NCBI RefSeq assembly: GCF_030813695.1 | Contig: NZ_JAUSVA010000002.1 | Location: 3,410,001 to 3,474,000, forward strand | From: Kitasatospora herbaricolor | GTDB taxonomy: Bacteria; Actinomycetota; Actinomycetes; Streptomycetales; Streptomycetaceae | Reading direction: 5' to 3' | DNA: 64,000 nucleotides | In this document: positions 48,694-58,804 of the stretch, piece after piece | How positions within the stretch are numbered: position 1 is the stretch's first letter | How the letters are laid out: each line of letters starts with the position of its first letter | The notes under the pieces: model-generated | Told to the model about the DNA's origin: nothing | The model's input: only the letters and a program-made list of their open reading frames with translations | The model's database searches: none | Made by a program: the position numbers and the translations under genes

Positions 48694-49980
48694 ATGACTA
48701 CGTCTGCGAAGGCACCGGCGCCCGACGCGGCCCCGGTCCCGGCCTCGGCGCCGAGCCCCGCCAAGAAGTACGGCCAGAGCGTCCTCCAGGGGCTGCAGAA
48801 GATCGGCCGCAGCCTCCAGCTCCCGATCGCCGTGCTGCCCGCCGCGGGCCTGCTGCTCCGTCTGGGCCAGGACGACGTCTTCGGCAAGGACGGCCTCGGC
48901 TGGGGCAAGGTCGCCTCCGTCTTCGTCACCGCCGGTGACGCGGTCTTCGGCAACCTGCCGATGCTGTTCGCGGTCGGCATCGCCATCGGCTTCGCCAAGA
49001 AGGCCGACGGCTCCACCGCGCTCGCCGCGCTGGTCGGCTTCCTGGTCTACAAGAACGTGCTGACCGCCTTCCCGATCACCGAGGCCAAGGTGGTCGACGG
49101 CAAGTACCTCGCCGCCACCTACCAGAACCCCGGCGTGCTCGGCGGCATCGTGATCGGCCTGCTGGCCGCCATGCTGTGGCAGAAGTACCACCGCACCCGG
49201 CTGGTCGACTGGCTCGGCTTCTTCAACGGCCGCCGCCTCGTCCCGATCATCATGGCCTTCGTCGGGACCGCCGTCGGCGTGCTCTTCGCCCTCACCTGGG
49301 GCCCCATCGGCGACGCCATCAAGAGCCTGAACGACACCCTGATCGGTGCCGGTGCGCTCGGCGCGGGCGCCTTCGGCCTGGTCAACCGCGGCCTGCTGCC
49401 GGTCGGCATGCACCAGTTCGTCAACTCCTACGCCTGGTTCCAGACCGGTGACTTCACCAAGGCCGACGGCACCGTCGTGCACGGCGACCTCAACCGCTTC
49501 TTCGCCGGCGACCCGACCGCCGGACAGTTCATGTCGGGCTTCTACCCGATCATGATGTTCGCGCTGCCCGCCGCCGCCCTGGCCATCGCGCACGCCGCCA
49601 AGCCGCACCGCCGCAAGGCCGTGATGGGCATGATGATGTCGCTGGCCCTGACCTCCTTCGTCACCGGTGTCACCGAGCCGATCGAGTTCGCCTTCGTCTT
49701 CATCGCCCCCGCCCTGTACGTCATCCACGCGCTGCTGACCGCCGTCTCGATGGCCGTCACCTGGGCCCTCGGCGTGCACGACGGCTTCACCTTCTCGGCC
49801 GGCCTGATCGACTACGCGCTCGCCTGGAACAAGGCCTCCAGCCCCTGGATGATCATCCCGATCGGCCTGGTCTTCGCGGCCCTGTACTACTTCCTCTTCC
49901 GCTTCGCGATCACCAAGTTCGACCTCAAGACCCCCGGTCGCGAGGACGACGAGGAGATCGAGGACGTCACCAAGGCCTGA
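48694..49980 (+). CDS. nagE2: PTS N-acetylglucosamine-specific EIIC permease (NagE2-like)
   Basis: 428 aa from ATG with AAGGAAC upstream. Permease motifs: RSLQLPIAVLPAAGLLLRLG, FFNGRRLVPIIMAFVG, GMHQFVNSYAWFQTGDFTK, TSFVTGVTEPIEFAFVFIAP. There is no EIIB domain, as in the S. coelicolor NagE2, which is the GlcNAc transporter and works with NagF. C-terminal acidic tail EEIEDVTKA. Together with the chitinase and PTS genes it closes a chitin-to-GlcNAc pathway. Regulation by DasR is suggested by the strong double operator. Confidence 0.9.
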   Translation: MTTSAKAPAPDAAPVPASAPSPAKKYGQSVLQGLQKIGRSLQLPIAVLPAAGLLLRLGQDDVFGKDGLGWGKVASVFVTAGDAVFGNLPMLFAVGIAIGFAKKADGSTALAALVGFLVYKNVLTAFPITEAKVVDGKYLAATYQNPGVLGGIVIGLLAAMLWQKYHRTRLVDWLGFFNGRRLVPIIMAFVGTAVGVLFALTWGPIGDAIKSLNDTLIGAGALGAGAFGLVNRGLLPVGMHQFVNSYAWFQTGDFTKADGTVVHGDLNRFFAGDPTAGQFMSGFYPIMMFALPAAALAIAHAAKPHRRKAVMGMMMSLALTSFVTGVTEPIEFAFVFIAPALYVIHALLTAVSMAVTWALGVHDGFTFSAGLIDYALAWNKASSPWMIIPIGLVFAALYYFLFRFAITKFDLKTPGREDDEEIEDVTKA

Positions 49981-50010
49981 CGCCCACGCGCCATCACACC
50001 CCGCGTCACC

Positions 50011-50057
50011 CGCCCCGCCCCGCCGCTCGCTGCCCGAGCGGTGGGGCGGGGCGTTTT
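50011..50057 (+). terminator. Strong terminator of nagE2
   Basis: CGCCCCGCCCCGCCGCTCG pairs with CGAGCGGTGGGGCGGGGCG (one mismatch or bulge) around CTGCC, then GTTTTCG. Confidence 0.85.
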
Positions 50058-50149
50058 CGTGCCCGTCCGGGCCCACCCGGACCGGACCGGACGGGGCGTC
50101 CTCCGGAAGACGGTTGACGAATCGGCAAGATCGCTGGTCCACTGGGGCG

Positions 50150-50227
50150 ATGAAGGCCCGGCGCATTCTGGTCACCCGCAGCCACATCGACTTCGGTCGC
50201 GTGTGGTCCGCGGCGTGTCGCGCCTGA
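50150..50227 (+). CDS. Leader peptide, cysteine-attenuator type
   Basis: 25-codon ORF too short for ordinary calling. It starts at ATG 50150 after GGGGCG and ends TGA. The peptide contains LVTRSHIDFGRVWSAACRA: the pattern LVxRxHxD...R..SA.C is shared by short leader peptides upstream of sulfur genes in actinobacteria. The cysteine codon is the third from the end. The downstream 120 nt to the FMN monooxygenase ATG are C-rich. A ribosome stalled at this Cys codon would couple translation to continued transcription. Confidence 0.75.
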   Translation: MKARRILVTRSHIDFGRVWSAACRA

Positions 50228-50347
50228 CCCCTTCCCCCGCGGCTGCCCGGCTGACGACCCCGCCCGGCCCTGCCCGCCCCCAGCAACTCGTGTCGCCCGT
50301 CAAGGGCTCCCCGCCACGTACCCGCACGAGGAAATCAAGGCTTCCCC

Positions 50348-51379
50348 ATGCCCCGCCAGCTGCACTTCTCCGCTGCCCTGGACAGCCCCGGACACGTCCG
50401 GGCCGACCACTACACCGCGCTCGCCCGGGCCGCCGAGCGCGCCACCCTGGACTTCGTCACCCTGGACGACTCCTTCACCGCCGCACCGCACCGGCCGGAC
50501 GCCCTGGCCGCCTTCGCCCGGCTCGCCCCGGCGACCGGGCGGATCGGGCTGGTACCGGCCGTCACCACCACGCACACCGAGCCGTTCCACACCTCGATCT
50601 CCGTCAACACCCTGGACTGGGTGAGCGAGGGCCGGGCCGGCTGGCTGGTCACCGTCTCCGGCACCGAGGAGGAGGCCCGCGCCTTCGGCCGGCGGCCGGT
50701 CGCCCCGCCGCCGGAGCTGTGGGCCGAGGCCGCCGACGCCGTCGAGGTCGCCGCCCGGCTCTGGGACAGCTGGGAGGACGACGCCGAGATCCGCGACATC
50801 GCCACCGGCCGCTTCATCGACCGCGAGAAGCTGCACTACACCGACTTCCAGGGCCGGTACTTCTCGGTCCGCGGCCCGTCCATCACCCCGCGCCCGCCCC
50901 AGGGCCGCCCGGTCGTGGTGGTGGCGCTGGCCGCCGACGACCTGCCCGAGCGGACCGCCCTGGCCACCCGGTACGCCGACGTCGTCCTGCTGGACGCCCC
51001 CGGCCCCGACGCCGCCCGGGCCGCCGCCGACCGGCTCCGGCTCCAGGCCGGCGAGCAGCTGCGGATCCTGCTGCGCCTCGGCCTCGCCCTCCCCGACCGG
51101 GCCGCGGCGGACGCGCTGACCGAGCGGATCGCCCGCACCGGCGGGGTGGACGGGTTCCACCTCGTCCCCGCCGATCCCGGCCGTGACCTCGCCGCCTTCG
51201 CCGACCGGGTGGCGCCGGCCCTGCGGGCCCGCGGGCTGCTGCGGGCCCGATACACCGGCCGTACCCTGCGCGACCACCTCGGCCTGGCCCGGCCCGCCAG
51301 CCGCTACGCCGCCGGCCCCGACCCGGTCGCCGCCACCGCCCCCGCCGCCACCCGCTCCCCCGCCGAGGTGTCCCGATGA
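50348..51379 (+). CDS. LLM-class FMN-dependent monooxygenase, first of pair
   Basis: 343 aa from ATG. Begins QLHFSAALDSPGHVRADH and has VPAVTTTHTEPFHTSIS, GRAGWLVTVSG, FSVRGPSITPRPPQGRP and the C-terminal RARYTGRTLRDHLGL. This is the NtaA/SnaA/DszA side of the luciferase-like family, enzymes that use reduced FMN to oxidise sulfur- or nitrogen-containing substrates. The second gene overlaps by ATGA, and both end with the same C-terminal motif, so they are tandem paralogues. No flavin reductase or transporter is adjacent. Confidence 0.85.
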   Translation: MPRQLHFSAALDSPGHVRADHYTALARAAERATLDFVTLDDSFTAAPHRPDALAAFARLAPATGRIGLVPAVTTTHTEPFHTSISVNTLDWVSEGRAGWLVTVSGTEEEARAFGRRPVAPPPELWAEAADAVEVAARLWDSWEDDAEIRDIATGRFIDREKLHYTDFQGRYFSVRGPSITPRPPQGRPVVVVALAADDLPERTALATRYADVVLLDAPGPDAARAAADRLRLQAGEQLRILLRLGLALPDRAAADALTERIARTGGVDGFHLVPADPGRDLAAFADRVAPALRARGLLRARYTGRTLRDHLGLARPASRYAAGPDPVAATAPAATRSPAEVSR

Positions 51380-52662
51380 CCGGCCGTCCGCTGAAGCAGA
51401 TCCACCTCGCCGCGCACTTCCCCGGGGTCAACAACACCACGGTGTGGACGGACCCGGCCTCCCGCAGCCAGATCGAGTTCTCCTCGTTCCGGCATCTCGC
51501 CGAGACCGCCGAGCGCGGGAAGTTCGACTTCTTCTTCCTCGCCGAGGGGCTGCGGCTGCGGGAGGTGAAGGGCCGGATCCACGATCTGGACGTGGTGGGC
51601 CGGCCGGAGTCGATCACCGTGCTGAACGCGCTGGCGGCGGTCACCGACCGGCTCGGGCTGGCGGCGACGGTGAACGCGACCTTCAACGAACCGTACGAAC
51701 TGGCCCGGCGGCTGGCCTCGCTCGACCACCTGTCCGAGGGCCGGGCGGCCTGGAACGTGGTGACCTCCTCGGACGCCTTCACCGGGGAGAACTTCCGCCG
51801 CGGCGGCTACCTGGACCGCGCCGACCGTTACACCCGGGCCGCCGAGTTCGTCCGGCTCGCCCGGGAGTTCTGGGACGCCGACGGCGCGCAGGTGCGCCAT
51901 GCGGGACCGCAGTTCGACGTGACGGGCACGCTGTCGCTGCCGCGTCCCCCGCAGGGCCACCCGGTGGTGATCCAGGCGGGCGACTCGGAGGAGGGGCGGG
52001 AGTTCGCGGCCTCCGCGGCGGACGTGATCTTCAGCCGGCACAGCACGCTGGAGGCCGGGCAGGCCTTCCACGCGGACGTGAAGCGGCGGCTCGCCGCGTA
52101 CGGGCGCAAGCCGGACGACCTGAAGATCATGCCCGGGGTGACGTACGTGCTGGGCGACACCGACGCGGACGCCCACGAGCGGGCGGCCGAGATCCGCCGG
52201 GCCCAGGTCGGGCCGCGGACGGCGATCGCGTTCCTGGAGCAGGTGTGGGGCGTCGACCTCTCCGACCACGACCCGGACGGGCCGCTGCCGGCGGCCGACC
52301 CGGTGCCCGACAGCGAGCTGGTGCAGGGCCGGACCAGGCTGGGGGACCCGCTGGAGATCGCCGCCAGGTGGCGGGCCACCGCCGCCGAGAAGAACCTGAC
52401 CACCCGTGAGCTGGTGATCGAGCTGACCGGGCGGCAGTCCTTCATCGGCTCGGCGAGCACCGTCGCGGCGCAGCTCGACGAGCACGTGCAGAACGACGCC
52501 GCGGACGGCTTCATCCTCGTGCCGCACCTGACTCCGGGCGGCCTGGACGACTTCGTCGACCAGGTGGTGCCGCTGCTGCAGGAGCGCGGGGTGTTCCGGA
52601 CGGAGTACACCGGCCGGACGCTGCGCGAGCACCTCGGGCTGCCGTCCCCGGCCGGGGGCTGA
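51376..52662 (+). CDS. NtaA/DmoA family FMN-dependent monooxygenase
   Basis: 428 aa, ATG in a 4-base overlap. Landmarks: IHLAAHFPGVNNTTVWTDPA, FDFFFLAEGLRLRE, ATVNATFNEPYELARRLASL, GRAAWNVVTSSDAFTGENF, GHPVVIQAGDSEEGREFA, ending TEYTGRTLREHLGL. Length and motifs fit the NtaA/SnaA/DszA/DmoA group, which cleaves sulfones, dimethyl sulfide or nitrilotriacetate with FMNH2 supplied by a separate reductase. The sulfur-type leader upstream supports a role in scavenging sulfur from organosulfur compounds; exact substrate unknown. Confidence 0.88.
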   Translation: MTGRPLKQIHLAAHFPGVNNTTVWTDPASRSQIEFSSFRHLAETAERGKFDFFFLAEGLRLREVKGRIHDLDVVGRPESITVLNALAAVTDRLGLAATVNATFNEPYELARRLASLDHLSEGRAAWNVVTSSDAFTGENFRRGGYLDRADRYTRAAEFVRLAREFWDADGAQVRHAGPQFDVTGTLSLPRPPQGHPVVIQAGDSEEGREFAASAADVIFSRHSTLEAGQAFHADVKRRLAAYGRKPDDLKIMPGVTYVLGDTDADAHERAAEIRRAQVGPRTAIAFLEQVWGVDLSDHDPDGPLPAADPVPDSELVQGRTRLGDPLEIAARWRATAAEKNLTTRELVIELTGRQSFIGSASTVAAQLDEHVQNDAADGFILVPHLTPGGLDDFVDQVVPLLQERGVFRTEYTGRTLREHLGLPSPAGG

Positions 52663-52753
52663 GCCCGGGCGGAGCGGACGGACCGGACGGGGCGGCGAGC
52701 GCCGCCCGGCGCAGGACGGGGATGTCCAGCGCGGGGGCTGTCCCGCGCGGGAC

Positions 52754-53812
52754 CTACAGCCGGCCGAGACGGGCGGCGTGCACGCCGGCCTGGAAGCGGC
52801 TCTCCGCTCCCAGGTCGGCGATCAGCTCCGCGACCAGCCGGCGGACGGTCCGCTCGGAGACCTCCAGCTTGCGGCTGATCGCGGCGTCGGTGAGCCCGGC
52901 GGCGAGCAGCCGCAGCACCTCCTGGTGGCGGCCGGCCGGCGCGGCGGGGGCGGCGCGGCTGCCGGTGAGGAGTTCGGGCGGGGTCCAGGCGCCGGCCCAG
53001 AAGTACTCGAAGAGTTGGCGGATCATCGCGACCAGCGCTGGTTCGCGGACCACGACGGCCGCGGCGGCCTGCGGCCCGGGGGCCTCGGCCGGTTCGGCCC
53101 CGGGCGCGTGGGCCGGGCCGGGCGTCCGGACCGAGCCGGGGGCGGGCAGGATCGCCACCCGGGCGTCGACGCCGATCAGCCAGAGCGGGAGGGTGTGGGC
53201 GACCCGGATCTGGGCGCCCGCCGCGGTGAGTTCCCGCAGGTGGGCGAGGACGGTGGGGCGGCGCAGGGCGGCGGCCGGGTAGACGGTGCGCATCGCCACG
53301 CCGTGCGCGAGGGCGAGGCGTTCGCGGGCGAGTTTGCCGGCCAGGGCCGGCTCGGAGGCGTCCTGCCCGGGCCGGAGCGAGAGCGCCTCGGTGCGGGCGC
53401 CGCGGGCGGCGTCCTCCAGCAGGGCGGCGATCCGGTCGGCGCCCCGGACGAGTTCGAGCGGGTGCTCGGCGCGGTGGCGTTCCTGCACGGGCAGGTAGCC
53501 GTCGTGCAGCCGCTCGACGGTGTCCCGGGTACGGCGGACGGCGTCGAACAGGGCGCCGATCTGCTGGTCCGCGTCGAGCAGCAGCTGGCGGACGGCGGTG
53601 TCGACGGAGACCGTGGCGTGCCCGCCGGTGTCGGCGGCGGTGGGCTGGAGCAGTCCGAGCGCGCGCAGTTCGGCGGTGGCGGCGGCCAGTCGCGCGCCGT
53701 CCCAACCGGGGTCGGGAGCGCCGGGCGGGCGGCCGGGGTCGGTGAGCAGGCGGGCGTAGAGCCGGACGGCGTCGCTGTCGGCGGGCGTCTGCGCGTGCTC
53801 GGTGCGCTCCAT
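52754..53812 (-). CDS. LuxR-type HTH transcriptional regulator
   Basis: 352 aa from ATG. The N-terminal about 280 residues form a helical sensor-like region with no recognised domain (RADRIAALLEDAARGARTEAL; some resemblance to TrmB-like effector domains). The C-terminal HTH is clear: EVLRLLAAGLTDAAISRKLE followed by VSERTVRRLVAELIADLG. It converges with the FMN monooxygenase pair and is divergent from the aminotransferase gene. Target unknown; it may control either neighbour. Confidence 0.8.
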   Translation of the reverse strand: MERTEHAQTPADSDAVRLYARLLTDPGRPPGAPDPGWDGARLAAATAELRALGLLQPTAADTGGHATVSVDTAVRQLLLDADQQIGALFDAVRRTRDTVERLHDGYLPVQERHRAEHPLELVRGADRIAALLEDAARGARTEALSLRPGQDASEPALAGKLARERLALAHGVAMRTVYPAAALRRPTVLAHLRELTAAGAQIRVAHTLPLWLIGVDARVAILPAPGSVRTPGPAHAPGAEPAEAPGPQAAAAVVVREPALVAMIRQLFEYFWAGAWTPPELLTGSRAAPAAPAGRHQEVLRLLAAGLTDAAISRKLEVSERTVRRLVAELIADLGAESRFQAGVHAARLGRL

Positions 53813-53955
53813 CGGCGCAGCCTAGTGAGGCGCGGGCGGGCCGGGCCGGGATTTCCGAGGGGCGAGACGGACGCCGGTTCCGCTCCCGGCCACGACCTGT
53901 TCCGGCCGCGCCGGGGAGGCTGACCCGGCCGGCCGCGGTGGCCACCATGGTGCGC

Positions 53956-54870
53956 ATGGCTCTTCCCGAAGCTTCGACGATCTGGTTGGACGGCGCGCTG
54001 GTGCCCTGGCACGAGGCGCGGACCCATGTGCTGACGCACGGCCTGCACTACGGCACGGGGGTGCTGGAGGGCACCCGGGTGTTCGCGACCGCGGACGGCC
54101 CGGCGGTGTTCCGGCTGCCGGAGCACCTGCGCCGGCTGGAGCGCAGCGCCCATATGCTGCGCATGCAACTCCCCTACAGTGCGGATGACTTGACGAAGGC
54201 CACGGCGGAGCTGGTCCGGGCCAACGGCCACCAGTCCTGCTACCTGAGGCACTTCGCGTTCCTGGGGTACGGCTCGATGGGGATCGACATGCGGCATTCA
54301 CCGGTCACGGTGTCGATCGCGGGCTGGGAATGGCAGGGCCAACTCCCGGGCTCGGACGCCGGGATCACCCTGAAGACCAGCAGCTGGCGGCGGAACGACC
54401 CGAACGCGGTGCCGCCCGCCGCGAAGGCCACCGGCCCCTATCTGAACTCGGTGCTGGCCCGCCGGGAGGCGAACGACGCGGGTTACGACGAGGCGCTGCT
54501 GCTGGGCCCGGACGGCTCGGTGAGCGAGTGCACCGGGGAGAACGTGTTCGCCGTCCGTGACGGGGTGCTGCGCACGCCGCCGGCCAGCGCGGGCGCGCTG
54601 GAGGGCATCACCCAGGACACCGTGCTGACGCTGGCCCGCGATCTGGGCCTGCCCGTCCGGGTGGAGAGCCTGCTGCGCTCGGACCTGTACGCGGCGGACG
54701 AGCTGTTCGTCTGCGGGACGGCGGCCGGGGTGGTCGCGGTCCGCTCGCTGGACGACCGCGAGCTGCCGGCCGCGCCCGGGCCGGTCACCGACCGGCTGCG
54801 GGAGGCGTACCTGGCCGCGGTCTCGGGCGCCGACCCGCGCTACCGGCACTGGCTCACCTGGGTGGAGTGA
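53956..54870 (+). CDS. Class IV aminotransferase (branched-chain aminotransferase-like)
   Basis: 304 aa; the third ATG/GTG option (53956) gives the usual family N-terminus, but no clear ribosome-binding site distinguishes it from 53947 or 53938. PLP-binding Lys is probably K157 (NAVPPAAKATGPYLNSVL). HGLHYGTGVLEGTRVF, ECTGENVFAVRDGVLRTP, GITQDTVLTLARDLG and FVCGTAAGVVAVRSLD match IlvE. It transaminates branched-chain amino acids or related keto acids. It is longer at the N-terminus than 4-amino-4-deoxychorismate lyases. Confidence 0.85.
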   Translation: MALPEASTIWLDGALVPWHEARTHVLTHGLHYGTGVLEGTRVFATADGPAVFRLPEHLRRLERSAHMLRMQLPYSADDLTKATAELVRANGHQSCYLRHFAFLGYGSMGIDMRHSPVTVSIAGWEWQGQLPGSDAGITLKTSSWRRNDPNAVPPAAKATGPYLNSVLARREANDAGYDEALLLGPDGSVSECTGENVFAVRDGVLRTPPASAGALEGITQDTVLTLARDLGLPVRVESLLRSDLYAADELFVCGTAAGVVAVRSLDDRELPAAPGPVTDRLREAYLAAVSGADPRYRHWLTWVE

Positions 54871-55232
54871 CCGCTCGCCGGACCGCCCGGCCGGGCCGCT
54901 GGGGCGGCGGAGCCGGGCGGACGGCCGCTCACGCGGTGCCGTCGGCGCCGGACGACGGCGAAGGCGGCGATGCCGACGCCGATCAGGAGCGCGGCGATGC
55001 CCGCGAAGAGACCGGTGCGGCTGCCGTCGGCGCCGGTGGCGGCCAGCCGGTCGGCCGATGCCGGGGCGGGCGTGGACGCGGCGGGCGTGGACGGGGACGC
55101 GGTCGGGGACCCGGTCCGCCCGGGCCGACGAAAGGCCGTGTCCGGGCAGCACGGAACAAGCCCGATGAGTGTGGCGCGAAGACGGCCGGCCCCACGGGCC
55201 CGGCGACTGTGCGCGGCCGGCGTGCCGCTCAC
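54840..55232 (-). pseudogene. Remnant of a sortase-anchored surface protein (LAATG)
   Basis: 130-codon frame whose middle encodes a Thr/Ser/Pro/Ala linker then LAATG, a 20-residue hydrophobic helix (LFAGIAALLIGVGIAAFAVV) and RRRRHR: a complete class E sortase sorting signal. The N-terminal 50 residues lack a convincing signal peptide or folded domain, and the frame runs on past the basic tail to overlap the aminotransferase gene by 31 bases. A decayed or truncated gene is more likely than a functional one. Confidence 0.4.
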
Positions 55233-55305
55233 TCACCAGGACGTGCGGGGGCCGCGGGGGGATCCGGAGGGATCTTCGGGGTTCCGGGAAAGGGACTGCG
55301 AGCGG

Positions 55306-56052
55306 TCAGATCTCGTAGACCGCGCCGGACCGGGCGATCTCGACGGGCCCGGCGTAGGCGGCGACGGCGTCCTTGCGGTTGCGTTCGGCGTCGGTCCACG
55401 GCGGGATGTGGGTGAGGACGAGGCGCCGGGCGCCGGCCGCGGTGGCGTGCTCGCCGGCCTCGCGGCCGTTGAGGTGGACGGCCTGGTAGGTGTCCCGCCC
55501 GTCGGTGTAGGCGGCCTCGCAGAGGAAGAGGTCGCTGTCGCGGGCGAGGTCGACGAGGTCGGCGCACTCGCCGGTGTCGCCGGAGTAGACCAGCGAGCGG
55601 CCCTGGTGCTCGACGCGGAAGGCGTAGGCCTCGACGGGGTGGTTGACCTGGGCGACGGTGATCCGCAGCGGGCCGAGGTCGAAGCTGCCGGGGCTCAGCG
55701 TGCGGAAGTCGAAGACCTCGCGCATGCCGGGCTCCTCGGGCATGTCGTAGGCGCGGGCGAGGCGCTCGGCGGTACCGGCCGGCCCGTACACGGGGAGGAG
55801 TTCGGGGCAGCCTTCGGCCCGGTAGTTGCGGGCGACCCAGTAGGCGCAGAGGTCGATGCAGTGGTCGGCGTGCAGGTGGCTGAGCAGTACGGCGTCGACG
55901 TCGTACAGGCCGCAGTAGTGCTGCAGGGCGCCGAGGGCGCCGTTGCCGAGGTCGAGCACGACGCGGTAGCCGTCGGCCTCCACGAGGTAGCTGGAGCACG
56001 GCGATTCGGTGGACGGGAAGCTTCCCGAGCACCCCACCACGGTCAGTTTCAT
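55306..56052 (-). CDS. MBL-fold metallohydrolase
   Basis: 248 aa from ATG with GAGGGGC upstream. Begins MKLTVVGCSGSFPSTESPCS; metal ligands HLHADH (HxHxDH), the Asp in YSGDTGECAD and H in LVLTHIPP. Layout matches ribonuclease Z-like and phosphodiesterase-like metallo-beta-lactamase folds, in which a dinuclear Zn centre hydrolyses phosphodiesters or related bonds. Substrate unknown. A single gene in this position near cysM is common in Streptomyces. Confidence 0.85.
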   Translation of the reverse strand: MKLTVVGCSGSFPSTESPCSSYLVEADGYRVVLDLGNGALGALQHYCGLYDVDAVLLSHLHADHCIDLCAYWVARNYRAEGCPELLPVYGPAGTAERLARAYDMPEEPGMREVFDFRTLSPGSFDLGPLRITVAQVNHPVEAYAFRVEHQGRSLVYSGDTGECADLVDLARDSDLFLCEAAYTDGRDTYQAVHLNGREAGEHATAAGARRLVLTHIPPWTDAERNRKDAVAAYAGPVEIARSGAVYEI

Positions 56053-56398
56053 ACCGAGCCCCTCCGCCCCGACACGTCCTGGCTGCTGTTGGTCATGGCT
56101 GTCCGGGCCCGGTCGTCCGTCGGGCCCGTCGCTACCCGTCGGTACACCGGTCGGTAGCACTGCGTTCGCGTGTCGAGAGTAAGGGCGCAGAGGCACTTTG
56201 CCCCCGTCTCCGTGCCGGGCTGTGGCTGGAATCACCAGAACGCTGCGGGACGGGGGCGGTGGCGGGCGGCGCGCGCGGCCCCCGGCGCGCCGGGGGCGGG
56301 GGCGCACGGGGGACTGAGCGGGCGGGGCCGCGGAGGCCGGCGGTCGGGGCCGCGGAGGCCGGCGGTCGGGGTGGTCGGCCGGGTCGGGGCGGGGCCGG
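56053..56398. other. Intergenic region MBL / HTH with tandem repeat
   Basis: 346 bp. The MBL promoter likely lies at 56100-56175, where TACCGAC repeats around GGTGTACCG. A 22-bp direct duplication occupies 56324-56367. No other gene. Confidence 0.45.
56324..56367. repeat. 22-bp direct tandem duplication
   Basis: GGGGCCGCGGAGGCCGGCGG followed by TC occurs twice back to back (56324-56345 and 56346-56367). Confidence 0.9.
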
Positions 56399-56593
56399 TC
56401 AGCGGTGGCGCGGCCGGCTGCGGGCCCAGGCCCTGATGGTGTCGGCGTGCCAGCGGGGGTGCCCCGCGGTGTCGTGCGAGTCGGGCTCGGGCAGCAGCCC
56501 GTGCCGGCGGTAGTTGCGGACGGTCTCGGGCTGGACGCTGATGTGGCGGGCGATCTCGGCGTACGACCAGAGGTCGGCGCTGTGCGCGGTCAT
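56399..56593 (-). CDS. Small helix-turn-helix protein (MerR-like fold)
   Basis: 64 aa from ATG. LWSYAEIARHISVQPETVRN then YRRHGLLPEPD is a MerR/excisionase-type winged HTH; C-terminal WARSRPRHR is basic. No effector domain. It may be a small DNA-binding repressor or an AlpA-like protein. It is divergent from the PemK-like gene, from which it could regulate. Confidence 0.7.
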   Translation of the reverse strand: MTAHSADLWSYAEIARHISVQPETVRNYRRHGLLPEPDSHDTAGHPRWHADTIRAWARSRPRHR

Positions 56594-56818
56594 GGGGCCA
56601 CCTTCGGGCGGGGAGCTCCGAGGCCGGCCTCGGCTGCGGGTCCAGCCTTTCCGTCCGGCGGGTCGACTTCGCCGTGGATCGGACGCGGTGACTGTTTTGT
56701 GACGAATCAGGGGCAGAGAACGGATAAATGCCCAAGTGTCACGGCGGTCACCGTGGTGGGGGGAGTTCCGGGCCCCGGCCCGGCCGGGTACGGTCGGGCG
56801 GATGAACGGGTACTGGGT

Positions 56819-57268
56819 GTGAACGCGTACTGGGTGGTCGGGGCGGCGGCCGTGGCGCTGGCCGTGCTGGTGGGGGTGCTGGCGCGCAGGTCCCGGCGGG
56901 GCCCGGGGCCGGGACGCCCGCCGCGGGGCGGGTCCGGGCCCGCACGGGGCGGGTCGGGCGGGCGCCCGGCGCCGCGGGAGATCTGGTGGGCCGAGGTGCC
57001 GTTCGAGGACGGTCCGGGGGCCAAGGACCGGCCGTGCCTGGTCCTGCGGGTGAACCGCCGGACGGCGACCGTCGCGAAGATCACCAGCAAGCACCACGCG
57101 GAGCGTCCGGGGGTGCTGGCGCTGCCGCCCGGCGCGGTGGGCGACGCCCGGGGCCGGACCAGCTGGCTGGAGACGGACGAGCTGCGCGAGGTGCCGCTGG
57201 CCGCCTTCCGCCGCCGGGTCGGCCCGCTCGACGAGCGGACCTGGGCGCGGGCCCGGCGCGGCGCCTGA
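56819..57268 (+). CDS. Membrane-anchored PemK/MazF-like protein
   Basis: 149 aa from GTG. A short upstream ATG frame (56802) reads MNGYWV and stops, seeming to be a degenerate copy of the real start NAYWVV. Residues about 4-24 (YWVVGAAAVALAVLVGVLA) are a membrane anchor. After a Gly/Pro/Arg linker, REIWWAEVPFEDGPGAKDRP and CLVLRVNRRTATVAKITSK give the PemK/MazF fold. No antitoxin gene is adjacent. Function may therefore differ from a free mRNA interferase. Confidence 0.7.
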   Translation: MNAYWVVGAAAVALAVLVGVLARRSRRGPGPGRPPRGGSGPARGGSGGRPAPREIWWAEVPFEDGPGAKDRPCLVLRVNRRTATVAKITSKHHAERPGVLALPPGAVGDARGRTSWLETDELREVPLAAFRRRVGPLDERTWARARRGA

Positions 57269-57364
57269 CCGGTCGGGCGCGCCGGACGTCCCCGGCCCGC
57301 CGAGCGGGGCCGCGCGCCGGGGTGGCTCCCCCGCCCTGCGGCGGCGGACCGGGCGCGTGACCCG

Positions 57365-58706
<1,342 letters not shown>

Positions 58707-58804
58707 GAGTGCGCTCCTGTGCAGGTCGGGATGGGTGGGCCGCAGGGGCGCGGCAGGGCGTGGCCCCGGGCGTCGGTGCCGGGCGGCAGGCCGGGGCGGG
58801 CGGC

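Larger units (their letters stand above)
49981..50347. other. Intergenic region nagE2 / FMN monooxygenases, with leader peptide
   Basis: 367 bp. Contains the nagE2 terminator (50011-50057), a short leader ORF (50150-50227) and a C-rich, G-poor RNA segment from about 50228 to 50285. Confidence 0.6.

Noticed and set aside
49981..50347. Nothing of interest between nagE2 and the monooxygenases
   Set aside because: Initially read as plain leader DNA; the short ORF and its sulfur-type motif overturned that view.
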